A stretch of DNA of 64,000 bases from NCBI RefSeq assembly GCF_035317345.1, contig NZ_JAYKTU010000001.1; one strand, 5' to 3'. Numbering within the stretch: position 1 is the first letter of the stretch; each line of letters starts with the position of its first letter. A program made the position numbers and the translations under genes. The notes beneath the pieces were generated by a model. That model was not told where the DNA came from. It saw only the letters and a list, made by a program, of their open reading frames with translations, and ran no database searches. Shown piece by piece: positions 33,676 to 40,387 of the stretch. This DNA comes from Cellvibrio fontiphilus (lineage in GTDB: Bacteria > Pseudomonadota > Gammaproteobacteria > Pseudomonadales > Cellvibrionaceae).

Positions 33676-34614
33676 ATGATAGAGCAATATCGCAAAGCAG
33701 CTGTAGAAGCTGCAATGTCTACCAACAGTGCCGTTAAAGCATTTCCACATTGGTCTCAATCAATTTCGAAAATTACTGGAGGAAGACTCTCTGGTAAAAT
33801 TATTTTTGATTTAGGAGATCATCTAAGGGATATATTCACTAGCTCCTCTCAAGGTAATACCCGAGTAGGTGAAAATACAAACTCAAGTGTTTCCGCGGGC
33901 GGTACTGCATGGGAAAGCTTGGTATGTTGGTACTTAAATTTGTGTTTAATTGGTAGTAGTGCGGTTGTTATTAAAAGTAATAAAGACCTATTGCCTCGAT
34001 TTATAATTGATGCAATCGCAGTAAAGTACAATAATTTCAAGTCTAATACAGAAGCTGATTTAATATATATCGCATTTCCACAGGGTATTAATTGGCCCGA
34101 AAAAAATAAGCGAGAGCCATTCTCAAGTTATCTAGATCGAGTGATATCAAATGCACTTTCAATCAAGGATGTTGGAGTCGGAATAATTCAAACCAAAACA
34201 AATTGGAATGACAACGCGCAGATACCAATGCTCTGGGATATGGTTTATTCGGCAAAGGGTTTTGGTAGAAACGTAACTGTTGGCTCAAAGGGCAGATCAA
34301 TCGAGTCATTCGCAAGTTTTACATATTCATTCGTAACTGTACCTTCACAAAAAAATGTCGATAAAGAGTACAAAGCAACTAGCACCTCTGTGCATAGAGT
34401 AAGAAATATAAGTGGTGGAAATTATTGGGGTTTGCCAACTAAAAATGGAGTAGCAGACTCGCTAAATGAATTTATTAACAGAAATTTAATTACCTGTATA
34501 CCTGGATTTGACTTGATAGGCTGGCTTGATCAGCAAGTAGGGCTTTTAAAAAGTGATTACTCATATTTCGGCTGGCATGATCATCACGCAAGCTATTTTC
34601 TATCAAATACTTAA
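33676..34614 (+). CDS. Probable type II restriction endonuclease, PD-(D/E)XK-like
   Basis: 312 residues, preceded by AAGGAA. I do not recognise a named family. A possible nuclease core is E80 (GTAWESLVCWYLNL), D128 (TEADLIYIAFP) and Q172-T-K174 (GIIQTKTNWNDNAQIPM), the order seen in PD-(D/E)XK enzymes with a Q-x-K variant. The stretch after it (MLWDMVYSAKGFG) resembles the helix found next to the core in restriction enzymes that act on their own. Position beside a divergent m5C methyltransferase supports the assignment. The catalytic residues are inferred. It is AT-rich (roughly 38% GC), unlike the flanking genes. Confidence 0.6.
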   Translation: MIEQYRKAAVEAAMSTNSAVKAFPHWSQSISKITGGRLSGKIIFDLGDHLRDIFTSSSQGNTRVGENTNSSVSAGGTAWESLVCWYLNLCLIGSSAVVIKSNKDLLPRFIIDAIAVKYNNFKSNTEADLIYIAFPQGINWPEKNKREPFSSYLDRVISNALSIKDVGVGIIQTKTNWNDNAQIPMLWDMVYSAKGFGRNVTVGSKGRSIESFASFTYSFVTVPSQKNVDKEYKATSTSVHRVRNISGGNYWGLPTKNGVADSLNEFINRNLITCIPGFDLIGWLDQQVGLLKSDYSYFGWHDHHASYFLSNT

Positions 34615-34684
34615 TCGAATTATATTTAACCAAAATTGGTTGCACGAAACATCATTTTTCTGATCTTGAACGGACACCGCAGAT

Positions 34685-36229
34685 ATGAACATTAGAAACC
34701 TCACACCTGCTGAGAATGAAAAAGCGGAATCTCTAATAAAATATCAAATAACTTATGAGCTTCTCTTCTTAACAGACACTGGGCTCGGGAAAGGTATTTT
34801 AGATGCAACAGCTCCTGTTGTGGAACTATTAAAAAATGAAAAAATTCACGATTATGAGTCTCAGGCTCAAGGGCCTGATCATAAAATCATAAAATCTTGC
34901 ATAATTTTAAGTGATGGCTTGTGTGAAGAAGCAAATATTTCGCTATACCGTCCTGAAACTAAAAAAGGCGACCCACGTTTTTGGCCCAGCAGGTTTTCCA
35001 ACTATGCATCACCAAACCAAGTCTTTGCCTTATATGTCGTAAATAAGCACATTGTGTTTATAAATTTATCTGACGGCCAGCCATTTAATGAATCTGATTA
35101 CAACGAAATAATAAAGTTGAGCTCAGATGAATTAACTGTAGAAGAAGCTGAAGTTGAAGAGTCAGATAGTCGCGAAGTAGATGAACCCTCTCGTTTTGAA
35201 ATTTCCAGTTATGGCTGGGATAGCGACGTTGAAGGGTTGGTAAAAAGGATACAACGTGGTGACATTAAAGTCCCTGGATTTCAACGCAAGTTTGTATGGA
35301 ATAAAACTGAACAGTCCAGATTTATCGAATCGTTGATACTGGGCTTACCTGTTCCTAATATATTTCTCGCAAAAGATTCAGACACAAAAACCTTAAATGT
35401 TATTGACGGTCAGCAACGCTTAAAAACGCTTGAAAATTACTTGTCAGGTGAATTTCCTATTTCCAATACTAAAAGCATTCATGAAGATTTTCGCGGCAGG
35501 TATTTTAATGTCGAAGTTGCAAAGACTCCACAATCAAAAGTTCTTGAAGAAGCAGACGCTCGCGCCTTAAGCGACTCGATAATACACAGTATTGTTATTC
35601 GTCCAGACCCCTCTTCTGATAGCACATCATATGGCCATGAATATAACAACGCTGTTATACAAATTTTTAGAAGATTAAACACAAGTGGAAAACCACTACA
35701 ACCGCAGGAAGTTAGATCGTGTATTTTTTACGGCCCATTTGACGACATGCTTCATGAGCTGAATGGAATTGATTCGTGGCGCAATTTTTTTGGTGCAGAG
35801 CATAATCGATGCAAAGATGTAGAAACGATCTTGAGATTTTTTGCTTTATATGAAAATTTCGAAAACTATAAAGCACCTATGCCAAGTTTTTTAGATAGAT
35901 ATATGGAAGAAAATCGTAATATGGATGCCGCCAAGCTAGATAAAATGCATGAACTTTTTGTATCGGTTGTTAATTCACTATTTAGCGCTTGTGGTCCATC
36001 ACTATTCAAAAACGGAAGCACTTTTCTTTTATCAAAATTTGATGCTATAACCGTTGGATTTGCAAAATATTTATCCTCAGGAAAAACTACTGATCTGAAA
36101 GATATACGAGAAAAAGTGGCGCATTTGATGGACGACCCAAACTACATGAAATCCACCATTGAATTCATCAACGACACAGATAATGTGACACGCAGAATTA
36201 AAACTGCAATCGAAATTTTTGCGGGCTAA
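34685..36229 (+). CDS. DUF262 (GmrS-N/ParB-like) protein with extra N-terminal domain
   Basis: 514 residues. Residues about 180-510 form a DUF262 domain: VPGFQRKFVWNKTEQ (197-211), DGQQR (241-245) and IFRRLNTSGKPLQPQEVRS (the conserved FxRxNTxG part). This ParB/sulfiredoxin-like NTPase or nuclease fold is found in GmrS and many defence proteins. The first 165 residues are a separate domain with KKGDPRFWPSRFSNYASP and VFALYVVNKHIVFINL, which I do not recognise; it may recognise DNA or a modified base. An acidic linker (EEAEVEESDSREVDE) joins the two. The next gene, a HEPN protein, starts 3 bp after its stop. Confidence 0.85.
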   Translation: MNIRNLTPAENEKAESLIKYQITYELLFLTDTGLGKGILDATAPVVELLKNEKIHDYESQAQGPDHKIIKSCIILSDGLCEEANISLYRPETKKGDPRFWPSRFSNYASPNQVFALYVVNKHIVFINLSDGQPFNESDYNEIIKLSSDELTVEEAEVEESDSREVDEPSRFEISSYGWDSDVEGLVKRIQRGDIKVPGFQRKFVWNKTEQSRFIESLILGLPVPNIFLAKDSDTKTLNVIDGQQRLKTLENYLSGEFPISNTKSIHEDFRGRYFNVEVAKTPQSKVLEEADARALSDSIIHSIVIRPDPSSDSTSYGHEYNNAVIQIFRRLNTSGKPLQPQEVRSCIFYGPFDDMLHELNGIDSWRNFFGAEHNRCKDVETILRFFALYENFENYKAPMPSFLDRYMEENRNMDAAKLDKMHELFVSVVNSLFSACGPSLFKNGSTFLLSKFDAITVGFAKYLSSGKTTDLKDIREKVAHLMDDPNYMKSTIEFINDTDNVTRRIKTAIEIFAG

Positions 36230-36232
36230 AGC

Positions 36233-36751
36233 ATGTCAAATTATTCACGGCACAAAACCCACGAAAAATGCAAATCAAGAATTGAGTATTTACTTAAGGA
36301 ATATTTAAAGGAAAGCAGTGATGGCGATATTGAATCGCTTTCTCACAAAGCAAAGTATCTTGCCGTTTTGATTTCTGGTTATTTAGAGCAAGCAATAAAA
36401 GAAATATTAATAAGCTATGTGCATAGTGGCTCACGCACACAAATTCATAGATACATAGAAGAAACTTGGCCCATATCAATGAACATGAGCACTAAAAATA
36501 TTAACAATATATTACAGAAATTCGACAAAGCCTGGAGTGATGATTTTACTAACTGGCTGGACGAAGAAGACCGAAGAGCGGGTGACATTAACAATCTTAT
36601 GAGTTGGCGAAACAATATTGCTCATGGAAATGAGTTAAATACAAATGGAGTTACATTAATTTCTGTAAAAGAGAAGCTTAGTACTATTACGGAATTAGTT
36701 TCTTTTATAGAGAATTTAGTGCATCCAAAGATGGATCGTACAATTTTTTAA
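36233..36751 (+). CDS. HEPN-domain protein (MAE/RiboL-PSP-HEPN-like), possible RNase toxin
   Basis: 172 residues, all helical, with R126-NNIA-H131 (SWRNNIAHG). This RX4H motif is the catalytic signature of HEPN ribonucleases. The N-terminal part (KAKYLAVLISGYLEQAIKEIL) fits the RiboL-PSP/MAE-type HEPN family often coded next to DUF262 genes. It begins 3 bp after the DUF262 stop, so the two are probably coupled. A toxin or abortive-infection effector controlled by the DUF262 partner is the likeliest role. This is inferred from motif and context. Confidence 0.8.
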   Translation: MSNYSRHKTHEKCKSRIEYLLKEYLKESSDGDIESLSHKAKYLAVLISGYLEQAIKEILISYVHSGSRTQIHRYIEETWPISMNMSTKNINNILQKFDKAWSDDFTNWLDEEDRRAGDINNLMSWRNNIAHGNELNTNGVTLISVKEKLSTITELVSFIENLVHPKMDRTIF

Positions 36752-36843
36752 TATAGCTTTAAAAACAGGAGGATGCGTTTCTATATTCTAAAAGGATTTT
36801 CATAGTTACTTGCTATTTCTAGCTCGTCATTGAGACTGCATAC

Positions 36844-37296
36844 ATGATAGAAAATACTGCCCCAGCCAGATCAAACCTCATGGCAAGGATAAAGAGCAAA
36901 AACACATCATTAGAGCTTTTGATTCGAAAGGGGTTGCATCACCTCGGATTCCGTTACCAACTACATAGAAAAGACCTTCCGGGAAAACCTGATCTGGTTT
37001 TCCCCAAGCATCACGCCGTAATTTTTGTAAATGGCTGCTTCTGGCACGCACACGGCTGCCACATATTCAAATGGCCATCTACCCGCGTTGAGTTTTGGAA
37101 GGAAAAAATCGGTGCAAATAAAATTCGCGATGAACGCAACATTCAGGCGTGTCTTGCGATGGGCTGGAAGGTGTTGGTAATTTGGGAATGCGCCTTAAAA
37201 GGCAAAACCCGCCGCAATCTGAATGAGGTAATTCACACCGCTGCGAATTGGATTTTGTACGATTCGCAGTCTGCGGAGCTTGCAGGGAAAAATTAA
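36844..37296 (+). CDS. vsr: Very short patch repair endonuclease (Vsr)
   Basis: 150 residues, normal Vsr length. RSNLMARIKSKNTSLELLIR opens the family fold, the catalytic region is LPGKPDLVFPKHHAVIFVN with the Asp that corresponds to D51 of E. coli Vsr, and GCFWHAHGC carries the zinc/His cluster. Vsr nicks next to T:G mismatches that arise when 5-methylcytosine deaminates. Linkage to an m5C methyltransferase is therefore expected. It follows the HEPN gene by 92 bp and has no strong ribosome site. It marks the right end of the island. Confidence 0.95.
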   Translation: MIENTAPARSNLMARIKSKNTSLELLIRKGLHHLGFRYQLHRKDLPGKPDLVFPKHHAVIFVNGCFWHAHGCHIFKWPSTRVEFWKEKIGANKIRDERNIQACLAMGWKVLVIWECALKGKTRRNLNEVIHTAANWILYDSQSAELAGKN

Positions 37297-37312
37297 TACC
37301 GTTTATGGTAGT

Positions 37313-37415
37313 TGTAGCCCGCAAGGAGCATGGCGGAATGCGGGGTTGGTCTTTTGATTGTGCCAATTCAAAAATCAAAAACTCCTGTATTCCGTTAGAC
37401 TTCATACGGGCTACA
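37313..37415. mobile_element. MITE-like element with imperfect terminal inverted repeats
   Basis: The outer arms are about 31 bp each: TGTAGCCCG...CGGAAT at 37313-37343 and its imperfect complement at 37384-37415 (ATTCCG...CGGGCTACA). An inner inverted repeat (TTTTGATT and AATCAAAA) sits near the centre. The arms resemble a GTAGCCCGGATGAAGC-type repeat that I recall from many proteobacterial genomes. There is no coding capacity. It sits directly right of vsr, at the edge of the AT-rich island. Confidence 0.65.
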
Positions 37416-37443
37416 CATCACTCTTTTTACCTTGGAATTTTTA

Positions 37444-38256
37444 ATGTTTGAAAAGTCACAAACCCCCAGTACCTTTGTGTTTGATATGGATGGCACATTG
37501 CTGAATGAGCATCACGAGCTGTCGCCGCTGACGATTCGTGCGCTGAACGAATTGCGCGAGCGCGGCCATCATCTGGTTATCGCCACCGGGCGGCACTTGA
37601 TGGATATCCGCGCTTACCTTAAACAATTGGGTGGCGGTATTGCGACGATTACTTGCAACGGCGCGATGATTCATAACGGCGTGGGCGAGTTGATCCAGCG
37701 CGCCTGTTTGCCGCTGACGATCAACGAAATCTTGCTGCCGCTGGGTGAAGCCTGCGGTGTGCATTTGAATATGTATACGGATCGCGAATGGCTGGTGAAT
37801 GCACCCTGCGAATCCATGTTGGATGCACACCGGCAGTCGCAATTTTTTTATCGCCAAATTCCATTACAGGAAATGCTGGCCACCCCGGCGTTAAAAATTT
37901 TGTTTTACGGTGAGAACGCGCTGCTGCAACAACTGAAAGCACAAATACTCACGGCGCTGCCCGTGCCGATTCATTTAACCTTTTCCGATGAGTATTACCT
38001 GGAAGCTATGCCAAACCATATTTCCAAGGGCGATGCGTTAAAAACCCTGGCGGAACATTTGCAATTACCGCTCGCCAATAGCATGGCCTTTGGCGATGGT
38101 TTTAATGACGTGGAATTATTTAACGCCGTGACCCACCCGGTAGTGATGGAAAATGCCAGCGATAAATTAAAACAACAATTCCCCACGGCGCGGCGCGCGC
38201 GTGCAAATAGTGAAGATGGCGTAGCGCGGTTTTTGTTGGAGCAAGTGCCTGGGTAA
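37444..38256 (+). CDS. HAD-IIB (Cof-type) sugar phosphatase
   Basis: 270 residues from the ATG at 37444; an earlier TTG at 37432 has no advantage. HAD motifs: VFDMDGTLLNEHH (motif I with two Asp), the Thr motif in IATGRH, the Lys in HISKGDALKTLAEH and the last Asp motif AFGDGFNDVELF. The length matches E. coli Cof/YidA phosphatases that dephosphorylate sugar phosphates and nucleotides in the cytosol. It lies just past the MITE-like element, so its promoter may come from there or from the short gap. The substrate is not known. Confidence 0.93.
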   Translation: MFEKSQTPSTFVFDMDGTLLNEHHELSPLTIRALNELRERGHHLVIATGRHLMDIRAYLKQLGGGIATITCNGAMIHNGVGELIQRACLPLTINEILLPLGEACGVHLNMYTDREWLVNAPCESMLDAHRQSQFFYRQIPLQEMLATPALKILFYGENALLQQLKAQILTALPVPIHLTFSDEYYLEAMPNHISKGDALKTLAEHLQLPLANSMAFGDGFNDVELFNAVTHPVVMENASDKLKQQFPTARRARANSEDGVARFLLEQVPG

Positions 38257-38307
38257 AACTTACAACAGACCAAGCTTTGGATTGTTTGAATTAAACAAAG
38301 GACATTT

Positions 38308-39378
38308 ATGAACAAACTCACCAAAACCCAGGCGCAGTTGCGCGCTGACCAGATAGCGGCATTTCGCGCGGAGCAACGTGTGCTTGGCGAGCAGGGGTTG
38401 TTGCAATTGCCGGAGCAGGCTGCCGATGCTATTCGCCGTTATCACGACAATCTATTGCGCGAGTTGCAGCAGGCGCAGGATGTGGATGTGAATGAGCGCG
38501 CGCGGCATTTATCGCTGGGTATGCAAATTGTTTCCTTCCTTGGTGCCAGTGCTTTGGCGGCGAGTTTGTTTTTTCTGTTTTATCAATACTGGGGTTATTT
38601 TGGCACGGCGACCCAGGTGGTGATTTTAGTGGCGGCGCCGCTCTTGTGTTTGGCACTCGCCTGCTGGCTGTTGCGGCTGGATAGCTCCGGTTATTACGCC
38701 AAGTTAGCGGGCTTGGTGTCCTTCACGGCCTGGGTGTTAAACATTGTGATGCTCGGCAGTATTTTTAATTTGTCGCCCTCGCCCAATGCCTTTGCGGTGT
38801 TTGCGCTTTATGGTTTTTTGCTCGCCTATTTATTGCAAGTGCGTTTGTTGTTGGCGGCGGCGATGATTTGCAGTTTTATTTTTATCGGCGCGCGCTTTGG
38901 CACCTGGATGGGTAGCTACTGGATTTATGTGGGCGAAAACCCCGAACATTTTTTATTGCCGGCGCTGGTATTTTTTGCGCTGCCGGTGTGGATTGATCAG
39001 GCGCGCTTTCATGGCTTCACCGTCATTTACCAGTTGCTGTCGGTGATCACCTTTTTTATTGCGGTGCTGATTTTGGCTAATTGGGCGGGCAGTAGTTATT
39101 TGCCTTGGTCGACAAGTGTTATTGAAGGTGTTTACCAGCTGGTTGGCTTTGTAGCGAGTGCGCTGCTGGTGCTCTACGGTTTACGCCGTGGCGCTGCCTA
39201 TTTAATGCTGGCGGGCAACGTCTTTTTTGCGCTGTTTTTGTACACCAAATTTTTTGATTGGTGGTGGGATTGGCTGCCCAAGTATGTGTTCTTTTTGGTG
39301 ATTGGTTTAACCGCGATTTTAGCGCTGGTGATTTTTAATCGCCTGCGCAAACTGCAACAACCGGGGAGCAGCCACTAA
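38308..39378 (+). CDS. DUF2157-like multi-pass membrane protein
   Basis: 356 residues. A charged N-terminal helix of about 75 residues (Gln- and Arg-rich) precedes about ten hydrophobic helices. AAAGGA lies ahead of the ATG. The arrangement resembles DUF2157 proteins, which have unknown function. Its last codon overlaps the next gene's ATG by 1 base, so the two form a translationally coupled pair. Such pairs with a GDYxxLxY or DUF4824-type partner are common in proteobacteria. Confidence 0.75.
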   Translation: MNKLTKTQAQLRADQIAAFRAEQRVLGEQGLLQLPEQAADAIRRYHDNLLRELQQAQDVDVNERARHLSLGMQIVSFLGASALAASLFFLFYQYWGYFGTATQVVILVAAPLLCLALACWLLRLDSSGYYAKLAGLVSFTAWVLNIVMLGSIFNLSPSPNAFAVFALYGFLLAYLLQVRLLLAAAMICSFIFIGARFGTWMGSYWIYVGENPEHFLLPALVFFALPVWIDQARFHGFTVIYQLLSVITFFIAVLILANWAGSSYLPWSTSVIEGVYQLVGFVASALLVLYGLRRGAAYLMLAGNVFFALFLYTKFFDWWWDWLPKYVFFLVIGLTAILALVIFNRLRKLQQPGSSH

Positions 39379-40262
39379 TGGACTTTTTTTCTATCAGGCA
39401 AGGCACCAATAAAAAATTACTCGCGCTGGCACTGGCCTGCATTCTGCTGGTGAATGGTTTTATATTGGCCAAGGTGTATATCAACCGCTCCGAGGTAATT
39501 GCCCAGCTCAACTTAAGCGAACGTGAGCTACAACTGCCTTACAACTATGGTTTTGCCAGGGAAGATTCCAGTGCGCGGGTGAGCCTGCGCTGGATGACGC
39601 CGAGCAGCCGCAAAGTGACGCTTGAGTTGGATAGATGGCACTGGCAGTACGACCGCAACTTGCAGCTGAGCGATGCGCACTTTGCCAGTTTTCAATTTCC
39701 CGCCTGCAGCAACACCACCCGCTTGCGACAAAAACGCGCGGCCTGGGTACTGCTGGAATTTGATGGCGCGAGCTACCGCCAACACCTTGCGCAAATCGAG
39801 CAATACCATGGGTTGGTGATGGGGCTGAGCGCGCAAACACATCCGGAATTGGCGGAGCAGGAATTGACGGAAAGGCGCAAGAATGCGGCCGAACTGTTAA
39901 GCGAGGCGCAAACCAGTCACTCGCGCTTGTTTGTTGTGGATGCCGCCGCTGATTACGACCTGTTAGTGCAGGCAAAACAGCAGTTGTCGGCCACCAGCCG
40001 GGGCCAACTGCTGATCGTGCCGGCCGAGCTGCGCGCCGGTTATTACCGCTGCGACGCCCGGGAAAAGCGTCAGACGGAGGTGATTATTGACGGTTTGGCG
40101 GTGGAGTCGCTGTATGTGCCCAAACATCTGGCGACTCGATTTGCGGGCAACTTTGCCGACACCTATGTTGCCGGGACCAAAGCTGAACCCAACCAAATGA
40201 AATTCAGCGCGCAGATCCATTACGGCCGCCTGCATGAGCCCTGGATCGCCGATTTACACTGA
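39378..40262 (+). CDS. Membrane-anchored protein, DUF4824-like
   Basis: 294 residues. One N-terminal membrane anchor (about 13-32, LLALALACILLVNGFILAKV) leads to a long soluble part that is probably periplasmic. It contains two Cys (FPACS and YRCD). The ordered strands such as VSLRWMTPSSRKVTLELDRW recall DUF4824 proteins coded next to DUF2157 genes. I am not certain of the family. It is coupled by a 1-base overlap to the membrane protein gene upstream, so the two products probably act together. Confidence 0.65.
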   Translation: MDFFSIRQGTNKKLLALALACILLVNGFILAKVYINRSEVIAQLNLSERELQLPYNYGFAREDSSARVSLRWMTPSSRKVTLELDRWHWQYDRNLQLSDAHFASFQFPACSNTTRLRQKRAAWVLLEFDGASYRQHLAQIEQYHGLVMGLSAQTHPELAEQELTERRKNAAELLSEAQTSHSRLFVVDAAADYDLLVQAKQQLSATSRGQLLIVPAELRAGYYRCDAREKRQTEVIIDGLAVESLYVPKHLATRFAGNFADTYVAGTKAEPNQMKFSAQIHYGRLHEPWIADLH

Positions 40263-40387
40263 CAGGGCATTGCAGCAGTAGGGGCAGCAGCAGCGCAGGC
40301 CTTGCCACCGGCAGGGTTTGCGCCCCACAGCCGCAAGGTACGAGTGCTATAGTGTCGGGGATCTTGGCGTTTATCCTCGGGTTTACT

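Noticed and set aside
36769..36806. AGGAGG directly followed by ATG between the HEPN gene and vsr
   Set aside because: The frame has only ten codons and the ribosome site touches the ATG with no spacer.
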